Assembly (NCBI GenBank): GCA_000499405.2 | Contig: HG738139.1 | Coordinates: 9,014,616 to 9,078,615 of the forward strand | Direction: 5' to 3' | Origin: Onchocerca volvulus | Lineage: Eukaryota > Nematoda > Chromadorea > Rhabditida > Onchocercidae | DNA length: 64,000 nucleotides | In this document: in pieces, positions 26,701-39,793 of the stretch | How the letters are laid out: the number at the start of each line of letters is the position of its first letter | How positions within the stretch are numbered: position 1 is the first letter of the stretch | Notes under the pieces: generated by a model | Seen by the model: only the letters and a program-made list of their open reading frames with translations | Told to the model about the DNA's origin: nothing | Database searches by the model: none | Made by a program: the position numbers and the translations under genes

Positions 26701-29700
26701 ACTGTGCTGTGACAGTTGACAGTTGCTTTGTTTTTATTTAAATAGCCATAAATATGCAAGGCTACTACTCATCACTTCTAAATCATTGTTTGTAATTTCA
26801 ATTTAAAGATAAGTTGGAAAGATACCAAGAAATATTTATGAACTACCGATCAATTTCAGTTGCAATTTCTAGTATAACAAACTTTTGCCTTTGGCGTTCA
26901 CAATTTTCCCACCACTGACAACAAAAGTTTATTCATTCAAATTGAAGAACTGCCAGCTGCTTTTAATAAGGATTTATAAAAGACGTTTTTGCTTAAAAAT
27001 TGAAGAGATGAAGGTTTTAGAAATTGCGTTTAAATGATCGATAATATATTTAAAAAACCCACTAACATCTGCCACGTCATACTCAAGACAAAACTTGAAC
27101 TCAGCAGTACTATGTTATGACTTCCTAGCACTTGCCTCCTTATATCGATCAAAATTTCTACAAAATCTAATACGTAATTCCTGTATTTTTCAACATTATA
27201 CCAGTGCTACCTTTATATGAAACTTATCTTTAGTTTACGTTATCATTCAAATTTGCATCTTTGCAAATTACTTTATGGCATAAAAAAATATTACGGTTTA
27301 ATTTCATTTATTCTGATTTCCTATTTCAACTTGTCCAAAAGAGTCTTTTCAAATGTTATCATCAGTAAGATTATCTATAAACAGCTTTCTCAAAACTTCT
27401 TGAGGATTCCGAACTGCTTATTTCATCCAAATTTCGAAATGAACAGAGTCATGAGAGAGGTAAATATTAAATGTTTGCAAAAAGAACACTTGTACGCATA
27501 TTCAACATTGACAGGAACAGTGAATCTTGTTAATTGCTGTACAAAAGATCAGTTGATTTCTTTTTAATTTCAATTTCTTCAAAAAAATCTAAAATCTTTC
27601 ATGAAAGTAGAGCGCGCTATCCAGCTACACATGAAGGTTTGATAATGTATAATTAAAATATGGGAAATAAGGAGAATTAACTACGGAAAATATTAATCAG
27701 AAATTGTCATAGTTTTAGTTCTTTGGATTTCCAATCATTTGCATGAAAGATTTTAGATGGTTAATTGCTATGAGTTCAAAAAAAAAAAAAGAAAAAAAAA
27801 AGTGAAAATCCGAGCTTCCCTCTGAAAAGTTTGAGATAATTATGCGCAATCTGAAAAACTCTTGATTAATATTATTATTTACACACAAAAATTCAGGTTT
27901 CTTGATTTTCTAGTTATAAGTAGAAATTATCCTCACTAAATTATTCTTTCAGCTCTAGAAATAAAGTTTATATACTGGCTCGATATTTCGATTTTCAATC
28001 ATGAATATTGTTTCAAAAGTTTTTCCATCTTTTCATTTTTTCAAAACAATTAATTGAGGTAATACTGGTGGCTTTGTCTTTTCGCCATAACATTGTCGAA
28101 TTAAATACAACATATTCAATGAGGCATAGAATTCATCAAATGATGGCCACAATTTTGGATTCAACTTTATGTTATGATTGATCACCTGTTGAATGCGATT
28201 GTCCGTTGCTGTAGGTAGGAAGCACTTTGCATGGTTCAATGGAAAGAGCTGAAGGCTGGATAGTGAGTGTTTGGAATCAATCCTTTCATCCAACGGCTGG
28301 TTTGCAGAAATTGGATGATGACATCCTGCAAATGAATATTTCCTTTCTTGGAGATCGAAGCCCTCGACAGACATTCTCCCTCTACCACACAGACAGGAAG
28401 TTGGTATTTAAGATGCAAATTTAATCTGTAATTGAACCCGATGCAAATGAATCGTTAAACGACAGATGGATGATTTATACTCCACTCAATTCAAAAATGC
28501 TGCCGCATCATAGTTTTCATAGCGATCCAGTTTTGCAACCATTGAAAAACAACACTGTCTCGCTGAAAGACTATTTGGTTCAGTTAATTTCCCATTGCAG
28601 TGGAAGGTGGTTTCCGAGATTTCTTGTTTCTCAGTTGGGCGGGGTGGGGTTAATTAATCTGTGCGGGAAGTTTATACTATTTTGGATGGATAGAGGAAGG
28701 GTTGATTGTCAAAGTGTTTTGAAAATGTCATTTCAGAAGGTTTCCATTATCCTCTTCAGGTTGTCGTATATTCGTTGTTTTTATTAATGTCAAATCATTA
28801 GTTAGTATCGTCAAATGAAAGTGTGTCGCAAGATAATGCATAATCAACTTGTTAACGAAAACACTAATACCAAATTAGTCTTTAGAAGCAAATCATTCGT
28901 TTATATACAGATCGCTTATAAGTCTCCTCCGCATGTCTTTTGTGAATTTAGTTCTTTAGAAATAATAACAAGGATAGGATCAGTCACTGTCACATCTTTA
29001 AAAGCCTCAGCTTTAAGCTGTAGTTGAAAATTCATTGATCTGGGGATTGTTGGAATAGAGTAGAGCATCAGTCTTTTTCACTTATTATTGTGTTGAGCTG
29101 CACCAAATTCTCACTGAAATGTAAGCTGCTTTTCTTTGCTGTCTCTGTTTTCTCTCTCCTCTTCATTTCTTGAATTATTACCTGTAATACCTGTAATCGT
29201 GTGAAGTTATTAGGAATATTTATTGTGTCCAAAAAACATTGTAACAGTTTTCTGGCCAGTGGTCATTAGACAGTTTATAACTTCAGTTTGTTTCGACTGA
29301 AAGATGTTATGTGGTGAGTTATTGGATATAGCAAATAAATCCGGGACAGTTCGAAGTAGATTGTCGTTGAGTTTGATGAAATAATCATTTCACTTTGCGG
29401 GGTATTTTCAGTCATCGTTTTTCAGATTTTAAATTTGAGAGAAATCATAGTTTACTTCACTTTTACTCCAGAAATATACCTTGATTATCGAATTGATTTC
29501 ATTAAGAATATTAACAATGAAGTTCTATTCAGAAGAATTTATAAACTCCACAAAAGTTCATAAGAACTTTTCCCCCTAATTTTTTTAGTAGATATGTTTT
29601 CTTAATTAAAATCAATATTGTGATAAATGATTTGCAATAAAATGGTAATCACCAATGACAGTAGTCAACAAGAAAATGATATTTATGTTATGAGTTTATA

Positions 29701-30260
29701 GGCGCAATTATGGAAAAGAAAAACGCGACTGAAATAAATTCTTTTTGTATGATTGTGTACTCTGCTCTTTTTTATCATTTGACATTCAGTGGATGCATAA
29801 TTTTTTTGTTCAATTGAAATATATCAGTATACTTTCAATACTCTTTAGTTTCAAATTTTGGTCGAACCTACTTACTCTTGACACTTTTTATCGTTCAAAT
29901 AATAATGACCAACTGTAATTAATTTTTAATATTCAATTTTACGATGCAATAATGCACTATGGTTTAAAGTTTCTCTTTTTCATTTTCGCGCTTTTGTGGT
30001 ATTTCATCAATGAAAAATGAAAGAATTTGAAGTGCTAAGCTTGATTTGATACTGCATTTATGTTCTTTTGCGCTGGAAAGTCTTTTTTCTTTCAATTCCT
30101 GTAGTGAAAGGTAAAATTTTAATTGAGAAATTGTCGATTGAAATCCGTTTTGTGCAAGCGATGAATATCAAATACCTCTCAGTATATTTTAAGTTTTTGT
30201 GTGCTATTGGAAATGTTGTCATTTATTGCAATGATGCAACAACTTGTTTGAAATATATAA
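26701..30260. other. Intergenic DNA upstream of the Pc-like gene
   Basis: No confident gene. Overlapping open frames of about 60-116 codons occur at 27217-27567 plus, 28033-28374 minus and 28470-28787 plus. None shows a domain, consistent splice structure or trans-splice site. Confidence 0.4.
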
Positions 30261-30269
30261 TTATTTCAG
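30261..30269 (+). promoter_or_regulatory. Probable spliced-leader acceptor of the Pc-like gene
   Basis: TTATTTCAG ends 8 nt before the ATG at 30278, with no upstream coding partner. This is the expected arrangement for SL trans-splicing. Confidence 0.6.
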
Positions 30270-30277
30270 CATAATTT

Positions 30278-33200
30278 ATGGATCCATTAGATGGACAGGA
30301 CGTCTATGCAGCAGAAAAAATTTTGAAATCGAGAACAAGGAAAGTAAGTGAATGCTTCGAACGTTATAGAAACATCTCATTAAGTTTACTTTGGCTTTCT
30401 CAATATGGTTTTACGAACTTATCCTAATTAAGAAAACTTATCCAAACAAGTGTTACAGTGTTATTCTCATTGTAGAATCCAGATTTGAATTGGAAACTGA
30501 ATAGCTCTTTTAATCCTTAAAGGAGTTATTCAGATTTCATTAAAATCTGTTCTACATTAGTTGAAGAGTTAGAAAGAGATAATTTATCAATTAATTCTTT
30601 TATCGCTAACTTTAACTGGTTTCTTTGGTTGCCATGAAAAGTGAGTAAGCCTTAGCTCCCCAAATTTTACAAAAAGCATCGCTACTCTGCTGAAATCTTT
30701 TACTGTACTGGTTGTGAGAATCTTCTTTGTTATTTTCTTAAAAATCCAGTTCTTCGAATTCGATTCCATAATTAAATAGACCTTCGAAATTACATTCTCT
30801 GCTTTACAGATAATCAGCCTTTTGATCGAAAAGAGTGTTTCTCCCAAATTTTCATTTCTGTGAGAGAAAATATAACGCACCTCATAGATGTCCGCACCTC
30901 TCCTATTTTGCTCCTATTCATTTCTGCTCTCTTCTTTCGTCTTTTCATTCACTACACATTTTTCCAATCCTGCACTTGCATCAGAGATATACTTGCCGAA
31001 ATTTATCGGAGTGAACATTTGAATCATCATTTGTCATCACTGTCATTAATTTTTATTCGAATTCAGTTGAAAAAGATTTTCGAGTATGAGATTTCTGGGC
31101 CATCATTGAATGAAACTGTAAATATTTTAACCTCCTACATTTTTATACAATTTTTTCTGCAATTCCATTCTTCCACCGACTTATTCTTCGTTAATAACTC
31201 TTTTTAATGTTATTTTACAAAATATTCGATAAATTTTTCTTTTGTATCTTTTTGCCATGTTATAATCATCAACTTTAAATCAGTCATCTATTTATGGTCC
31301 TGAAAAACTGTATTGCTATTTTAACCTTCACAAAATTAAATTACGCGTTCGATTTCGAAAAGCAGAACCTAATAAATGATATGAATTAAAATGATTAACT
31401 GCTCTTAAAAACTAAAATTAACAGTCGAAACTTCCTTCACATCTCTTCCAAAAAATTGTAAAGTTCATTATTAGTGACTGTACACAAAACAATCCTAAGT
31501 CAGTTTCGGAGTATCTGTCAAATTTTATATCAAAAATTTTTTAATAAACGCGCTAGCTGTCAGCAAGTCTGTTGAGATTACTTATTTGTTGAGATCATTA
31601 CTCGCTAAAAGTTAGTCTAAATGTTTTCATTGAGTCTATTGAAGTAATCTTACCAAACTAATTATATTGCAATAAATTTAGTAAAATCATTAATTTTTGA
31701 TTCCTTGTCTTCACTACGTGAAATTTTCGTCCCAATGGGCATATTGAGCATACTGGTCATTATACACAAACTTCGGCACATTTATTTGATGTCGGAAGAA
31801 TAATGAATAAGCTTATTTTGAGATTTTTATTTCTAATGATTTGAGCATTTTGCTCCGATGAGTTTATTAAATTCCCGTGATTTTGTTCGCTAACATAATG
31901 ATCGAAAATTTAATATTTTGAAATTATGGAGAATGAAGTGATAAGTTTTTCTTCAATCATTTTGCTTATTAAGGGGAAAACAGAATATTTGATCAAGTGG
32001 AAAGGATGGTCAAATCAGTGAGTTATCTTTGTTCATCAATCTTTTACTCATTGCTTAGCTATCAAAGTTGTGTGTCAATTACTTGTTCTTATTCATTTCA
32101 GTTTTAATGTTGATTAATTTAGTTTATTATGTTTTGATTAATCAGTTTTTAGGCATAATACATGGGAACCATCAAGTAATATCTTGAACGAAAACTTATT
32201 CACAGAATCAGGTTTTTCCATACCAAGCGGTTTCAAAGGTGGGACTCGAAAGAGATCTAGAAGATCAAATCGTGGAAGGAAACGGAAAGTAAAAGAAATT
32301 TCGGATTCCGATGATGATTCAGATGGCGATAATCAAAGTTATGAAGATGAGGGAGCTAGTGAAAGTCGTTCAGAAGGTAGATTCCACAACATTTTTTATT
32401 TAGTATTTTTTTAAAGGCATTTAATGTCAGTTTGTTCCTCTTTTCCAAGAAATTAAACACGATTACATGAATATCATCATTTTAATAATTTATGTAAATA
32501 TTCTGTACTTCTTGTCTTTTTGGATTTGATTACTAAAGTACTGCTCATTTCTTTTCAGGCTCAGAAGTTTCACCAAGATCGAGCATTCATTCGAGACGCG
32601 AAACACCAGTACCTCTAACAGAAGAACCGGGAAGCAGCAAACCTTCAAAAATGCCCCGAAAACGAGGTCCGAAAAGTAAAAAGATGTTGAATGATATACC
32701 TACTACTTCCATCTCACTTCCAAAAATCAACGAAATGGAGAATAATGAAGACAAGTTAGAATTGAAAGAAAAAAAATCGGATGAGGAACAAGAAGTTGAA
32801 GAGTCTCTAGAAATGGGACCTCAAATAGAGTTGGATAACAAGGAAGAAACAAAATTTAAGGTTTGTTTAGAATTACAAAAGATTTCGCGTGGTGTTTGTT
32901 AACTCATTGACTTTCATTTTCTTATTAATTTTTTGTTGTAAAATAAGAATTATAGAACTAAAGTTGCTGTAGTACCGTCATCTGTATCATACGTAATCAG
33001 GAATTTATTATTTTGTTTTTGCTTCGTTTTTGATAAGAACTTTGTTTGATTTTGCAGAGTATTACTTCAGAAACGAAATTAAATTTATCAGATACTGATA
33101 AAATTGGGAAAGATGATTTCGAATTATCGGAAGGTGAAATATTCAGGATTATCAAAGATAATGAAAGTGGACCGGTAGAAGAGAAAAATACAAGACGAGA

Positions 33201-34325
33201 AATTCAGGTAATCTGCTTAATTGTTCATATAGCATTGTCGAGGGGACAGTAGCGTAGAATATTTTGTAGGGAAATAAAGCAAAATGAGTATTTTTGTCTT
33301 CCCACTATTCAGTAAGGTTAAATTGTTTAATTTTAATAGATGCGACATAAACACAAAAAATCGTAATGAAATAAAAATATTCAAAAAGACACTCGAATTA
33401 TTAACATTGTAAGCTTAAAACATAAGAAAAATGTGGGGAACAGATAAAAGAATTAATACAAATTTAAAAATACATTTACATTTTTGGAATTTATCAGAAA
33501 AAGATAAAATTTGCTGCCATTTTGCAGATGAAACTGAAGAAACCCGAAGTTTTTGAAGGTCGATCTGGTTCAGTACAAGTTGTTTCTAATGGTCAAGGTA
33601 AATTCTACCTTAATTAGGATTTGGGATACATCATTCATGTTCAGTTCGGCAACGCGAAATAAGAGCTTACTCAATATTTGTAATTATATATGAATTTGGA
33701 TTTTCAGAAAGGATTTGTATTGGTGATTGGGCAACATTAGTTTCCAATTCAAAACTTTTGACAGTATTACTTAATTTTCAATGAATGAATAGAAATCAGT
33801 TTTACTTACAAAATTTATCTTATTATGAAGCAAGTCGTTTTTCAGAGCAGATAATCAATAGACTGGCATTTGTTGTTGAAGGGACATCTGGTTTGTCACG
33901 AAGCTCGGAACAATTACAGCTACATGACTATGGAGACAGTGATGAAAGCCGAATTCGTGTAATAACCGATCAGTTAAAGAATGAAACTGTTAGTTTCCAA
34001 AAGCTGATTTGATGCATCTTTTGATATGTTAATGAGTGCTAAAGCCTTCAGAAAAAAACGAAAATTATGTACCAAAAGTCATCATCATCTCATTGAGAAT
34101 TTCATTTATAATTCTTCTATATAATCTTCAAAAATATGGTAAAGGCCGCATTTGTATTATATATTTTCAGTTTAATGAAGTAAAACCGTGTAAAGTTTTG
34201 TTGTATTATAGAAAATTTGGACAGATGTTAACAATACACGCTTCGAAAGTTTTCAGTACAATGGTTCTCATACAATCACCGAAGTAACGGTCAATCAACA
34301 TACTGTCCCAATTATTGAACTATAA
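30278..34325 (+). CDS. Pc: Polycomb (Pc/CBX-type) chromodomain protein with C-terminal Pc-box-like motif
   Basis: Predicted PRC1 reader of H3K27me3 (family knowledge). Eight exons join in phase: 30278-30343, 31974-32017, 32153-32376, 32559-32860, 33058-33207, 33528-33597, 33846-33988 and 34212-34325, giving 370 aa. The chromodomain is residues 9-53, with VYAAEKIL, EYLIKWKGW and NTWEPSSNIL. Its aromatic cage is Y10, W31 and W34, the Pc arrangement (HP1 has Tyr at the third position). Basic AT-hook-like stretches follow at 68-83 (KRSRRSNRGRKRK) and 143-153 (PRKRGPKSKK), then acidic linkers. The last exon carries ITEVTVNQHTVPI (355-367), which resembles the CBX Pc box (V/I-T-D-V-T-x-N-x-x-T-V) that binds RING1. 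No chromoshadow domain is seen. An alternative exon at 33708-33784 would end the protein early. The chromodomain call is firm; the Pc-box call is good but rests on a short motif and inferred splicing. Confidence 0.86.
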
Positions 34326-34773
34326 TTATATGTAAAATCATTTAACTTGTTGATATTTTTCTATGTGTCTTTGGAATATTTGTGATAAGGTTAAATTCTT
34401 TTGCATTTTGGTTCAGTTCTTTTTCTTTGAGATATTTATGATAAGGTTGTGATAAGGTCTTTAATTCATATTCTACTTTCTGAAATCATCAAAATAGCAT
34501 TAAGAAAATTTTTTTTATAGCTTTTTATACATTTAATCTCTGTAATTTCAAGTTTGAGCATTAAATTTTTTATTACTATACACTTAGTATGCGCAGTGTG
34601 CATTGATTGAAGACTGTAAAAATTAGGGGATTGTGGCTTGAAAAAATTAGTAATTTTCATTAAATATAACTTTCGATTATCAGGATCTCTTACGATGTCT
34701 TATCAGTTTCCTTTTGACAGCTTTTCCAACACTCCTATATTATTTATAATCATGTTTGGTTTCTAAATTTCAG

Positions 34774-35035
34774 ATTTTGCCGGTAGAACTGCATGACAGA
34801 ATTCTGCCAACAAAACTTGGCGATAAATTTGAAAATCGAAAGTTCATGTCGAATATGAGAAACATAATCATTTTTACATCTTATGAATTTGAATGGACAT
34901 CAGTATTTAAAAGTCCAAAATATCCGATATTCCAAATAATACGTAGACCAAATAACTTTCTTCAGTTACTGTATGTACAGATATATTGGCAACGAAGGGC
35001 ATTTCTTTGCAAGGCCAAAGAGTACTGTAATTCTA
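34774..35035 (+). other. Exon-like ORF of unknown function (doubtful)
   Basis: A fully open 262-nt segment lies between AAATTTCAG and a consensus GTAAGT donor. The product has a mixed, protein-like composition (ILPVELHDRILP, IYWQRRAFLCKAKEYC) but no family I recognise. It begins about 450 bp after the Pc-like stop. It could be an exon of an unfound gene, an alternative 3' exon or chance. Confidence 0.2.
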
Positions 35036-38000
35036 GTAAGTACACCGAATTTTTGAAATCAATTCACATTGGCTCTTTATGTATTGATGTTGTAGTGCGC
35101 TAAACCGATTTATGCATATTGCATTGCGAAATGACTGGAAGTCATAAATCAATTTTTGATGAAAAATTCTGGACAAGACATAATTATCCGAAATGAGGAT
35201 GAGGTAGCTATTTGAAGGTTTTCTAAGAATGTTTTCAGAGTGCAGGATTGAGTAAGACGGTGGAATTATTGACTGCCGCATTATGCTGATGCGATAATGG
35301 GCTGTGATAGAAGAAGAGAGAAGTTTGTGCCATTTCGAGAAGAGAAAAGAGAAAGGGAAATGGCTCAATCTGATTGGGCTTAAGCGGAAATAATTCTTCT
35401 CTTGAGCAGTTCTAAAGAGCACAACTGCTAGCATTGCATAGGTGGATAGAATGGATCTGTCTGAGTACGTCTTGTGAAGTGTTTATCGAGAAGCATTGTC
35501 GTTCACTCTGAATACTCTTGAATTTAGAGAATGGGAAAAAAGCGGAAATTTTGAGAGCTCCCAATTTCTTCCCAAACTGTCGCCTTTGCAATATGATTGA
35601 CAATATGGATAAGACAAGGTTGTACTACTAAGTTTCAAATTATTATTCAGTTTTCAATTTAATTAATGAGGTTTTATCGAACTTCGTAAAATCGATGTAA
35701 CTAGATAATAGAAATTTCGACTCATTGTTAGAAAGACTGTAACATTTTCTGGAATTTCAAATAGAGCTAAAATCAGAAAGATTGTCATACTTCGTTTCAC
35801 TGTAAAATGAAAATAAGTCATCATTAATTAAACGAAATATTATTTGGATTTTTGATCGGAAGAATGATCTTATTTGCCAACTCTTTTACTTAGAATTTAA
35901 CTTCCATTCTATCAAACGGACAAATACCGCTATAAACTAATGCTTCGCACAGCACATGAATGATTATAAAAAAGTAATTAATGTGCTACGGTAACAAGAA
36001 AGAGCAACTGGAAGCGTGTACTGTAATTTATTATTGAGTGAAATAATGGAGAACAGGTGATCCATCCGTTGTGTATTTCATTTAATAGTGCTGGCATGCC
36101 TTGTTGATACATAGACTACAGCTATCAAACGAACAATGTTGTCACATGCGACATGCATCATCCTGCATCCTGCATCTTGCAGCCGCAGCTGCAACGATAA
36201 TAATTGTCTTCCTTCCCGTACTACCATTTAGCTTCCGCTTCACGCGCATGCTGAATAGACAACAGCAAGCGATCGCTAATCAGCAATCCTCAGGGCATTC
36301 ATTCATTCATCCATTCTTTGAACGAAGAAGCAGAGCAGAGCGTGCACGCAACCTGTTCCTTCCTCTCTCTGGCACTATGGTACAGGTCATCTCTTGCGAT
36401 CTTTCGTCAAGGGGTCGTATAAGAAATATTACGCAGTGATTGATGAGTCATTCCAGCCGATGTTCGAACTTTGCGAGTGAAATTGAAGTTTTAGAAATGA
36501 ACAAAAAGAGAAAAGAAGAAAGAAAGGATGGGAAGAGCAGAGAGAAGTGTTCAAAATGTGTTTTGAATTTCAGTATTTGAGTTATTACGATGAAGAATAA
36601 ATCAATAAATTAATAAATTATCGAACTGTTCTCTGATGTCATCATTTGAATGCTATTAAAAGAGTAGAAAGGCTTGAATGTAATGTTTTCCTTCTTTTTT
36701 GATGCTTTTTTACTGTTACTGTTCCTTTGCTTATCAAGAAAACATCTTAGTGATAATGCAATGATAATGATATGATTACCAATTCTTGTGATAGAGTCAT
36801 TCGCTAACGATAGAATGTAGAAAATTCTTGTGTTTTTTTTTTCTTGAATTTTGAAGTTCTGATAAAACTTATAATTAAAATATGAATTCAAATTGCTAAT
36901 TTCTTGATACTTATTATTATAAAAGGTTGAAAAAAGTGCACCAAGAAATTTTATTGTTAATTAATTCTTTAAATAATAAACTTTTGATATGATAATGGCT
37001 CCACAATTTAAATATATTTGTCTGCTATTGATAAAACTGATGTTTGGTGCATCATTATTGAAAAATTTAAGAAAAATCCTGCATTTGCTAATTATTGATA
37101 AGAACAAAGAGCCATAAGAGATGTTGCACTGATCTTTATCAGCGGGAGGGAAATGCGAATATCGCAGTCATATCCAACAGAGTTCCATTTTACCGTAACT
37201 ATATGGGAATTCGAAAATTATTGTAAGTCTTCATCTCTGGATCAGCAGGTCAAGATGGCAATACAACAGGCAGCATACAGCAAACTTGATCACTAGAATG
37301 AAGAAGATTACAAAAGATATTAAGAATCGTTTTGATGAACCTTTTGGTGGAAAATTCGAAATGAGGAAGGATAGATCAAAGATCCTTCAATTAAGAATAA
37401 ATCAGGAAGTGGTGATCAGAAGACAGATGACATCGTTGTTACTAATGAATGTTCATAACTAATAATCCATTAGTGCACATTAGGCAAACAGAAACTAATT
37501 ATTGGTAATAATTTTTGTGAAAAATTGCAGAAATACATTTGCAGGAATGCTTGTATGAGATATTCTGATGAAGTTATTAAGCTAAATGAATAGAGTCGAA
37601 GGTAATTAATTAAATCTTGGGCAGAAAAAAAGCCAAGTGTTGATAGTATCAGATATCTAAATCACCGTTTATGTTCATACTGTAATTAGTTGATTCCTCG
37701 TTACTCTTAATCTGCGTTATTCTTCATATCTACAAGTTTTCATGAATATAAATAAAGGCAAGTTTTGGTAGTTTAACTGATCGTCTCTTTTCTCCAACTC
37801 TCACCTCAATCATTTATTTTTTTTTTCCCTCAACTTACGCATTACCACTTAACATCTCACTCTAAATTTAAGATAAGTAAAATTTCAAGTGACTAAGAAA
37901 TAAAATCAATAGATATAAATGACCTTCTATATTTTAATAGAAAATTTCAGGCGTTGAGTTTTTGAAGAACAAAGTTGATTATTGAGATTTTGATTTCATT

Positions 38001-38892
38001 GGAATAGTTGTATTAACGTTCAAAATTACTAATTACTTAATTATGATGCAATCATAATATGGTAATAGCTGATAAATTCAGAAGAATATAAATAGAAAAC
38101 TATGCATAGTAATGTGGGCAATGGAAGTAATGATTGCGATCATGATGTTCAACGTCAACATCCATCTTCCGGATATAACGGGATTTCCCGCTGACAAAGA
38201 TTTTGTGTAGCGTAGATGGAAAATGAATCTCAAGTGAAACAAAATAATGTGCTATTGCGTTTCTGCAATTCCAGAGAAATGATTTGTACTATTATCTAGT
38301 GGCTGACATGTATCATCCATGTGTGAGTTAATTTCAGCCTTCATTTCATGTTCGATAACTTCTCTCAGAGGTCATTAATGTCACTTTGATGGGAAAGCAG
38401 TTGGCACAACAACATCGACGACAATAACAATATGGCGAAGCCGATGAAGGAAAGACAATCTTATAATTACCGAAGCATTTCATGCCTCATTGAATATCAT
38501 AATGATTCGTTTGAATGTGTGTTGTTGTAAATTTGGCATATCTGATAAGTTCAAATGATAACCAAATGATTAGTTTTAATCACGACTAGCAATTATCATT
38601 CCATTACATTACAATTATATTGGATTTTTTTTGTAGTAGAACAACAAAGTTCGTACACACATCAAAATTCGTTCACAAATTAATTTATCAGATTCTCAAA
38701 TTTTATTGCACAGTTTTTATTTCAGAGTACAGCGAAGCGGTAGAAATACTATCAGGTGGGAGAAATATTATCATACCATAATTATAAGTGACTTCTATCT
38801 TTTATTAAACATCGAAACCAGAGATTTTAGGAATTTCCGTTCTGAACTTGTCATTTTTATTCGTACTGAATAAATTTTGAATTTAAAATAAA

Positions 38893-38954
38893 TATTTAGA
38901 ACTAACTGAACTGGCCATGTGAAGCATGGCCAGTTCAGTTAGTTTATCTAAATA
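38893..38954. ncRNA. Strong hairpin, candidate pre-miRNA-like or palindromic element
   Basis: A perfect 19-bp inverted repeat (38901-38919 with 38925-38943) closes on a 5-nt loop TGAAG. It extends by 8 more pairs (TATTTAGA 38893-38900 with TCTAAATA 38947-38954) after a 3-nt bulge. The total is about 62 nt, the size of a pre-miRNA. The palindrome is near symmetrical, so strand is undecided. No known miRNA seed was recognised. A small palindromic repeat is the alternative. Confidence 0.35.
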
Positions 38955-39598
38955 AAAATGTCGGCTCACTTACTTGTCACAAATGTGGTAGGTTAAAAAA
39001 ATTAAATATATCTGCATAGAAACACGCGTCAATTCGAATGCAACATTGTATCAAAAATTCAAATCAATCGATGAACTTAAAACGTAGTGTAGAAATGAAC
39101 AACGGACATTTGCATTTTTATTTATATAGATAAAAAAATATGATGTGAAATACTTCCCTATCAATACTATTTCTTATGAGTTCAATTTCATTCAGAATAA
39201 GAAGTTCCGATTAAATTGGATTAAAAAACAATTAAATATTTATTATCAAATCTATGTTTAACAACTAGAAGTTTGAAAGAATAATCATCATTGGGAAATT
39301 GTAACATAAAATTTAAATCATGAAATCTCTAGAGAACCAACTCTAATGTTTAATCAAAAAATTCAAATTAGTTTTCCTAAAAATGAGAGAGAGGGATTTT
39401 TTTTCAGAACAAACAGTTGTATGTCATAGAAACACAACGCTTAAAAATTTTTTAAATTTCGGTCCAATTTATTTGAAGTTTAAATCTAATATTCAATTTG
39501 CTGAGCAAATGATTAGCAAAATATAAAAATGATGGACTCTGCTATCAATTGACTGATAATTGGTTAGTGAATTGACAACTTGTTCCTATTCCATGGAG

Positions 39599-39648
39599 AT
39601 CAATGTGTTCGGACGCTGAGAAAATCAATGTGTTCGTACACTGAGAAA
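39599..39648. repeat. 25-bp tandem duplication
   Basis: ATCAATGTGTTCGKACRCTGAGAAA occurs twice back to back, with two substitutions. Confidence 0.85.
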
Positions 39649-39793
39649 AGATTGAAAATTCTTTGTTCCGAACTTTCGATATTTTTACAAACTACATAAC
39701 TCTTTTCTTTTGGAAATATACAAATTTTTTATTCTGAAATTTTCAACAAGTTATAGAAGTGTAAATTAAAATGAACTCTTTTATAAGTTTCAG

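Noticed and set aside
28033..28374. 113-codon minus-strand ORF with mixed composition
   Set aside because: Overlaps open frames on the other strand and in another minus-strand frame; no motif, splice partner or trans-splice site. Chance or an old pseudogene cannot be separated by eye.
30587..30880. 97-codon minus-strand ORF in intron 1 of the Pc-like gene
   Set aside because: No domain, no splice signals, and a composition expected of AT-rich sequence.
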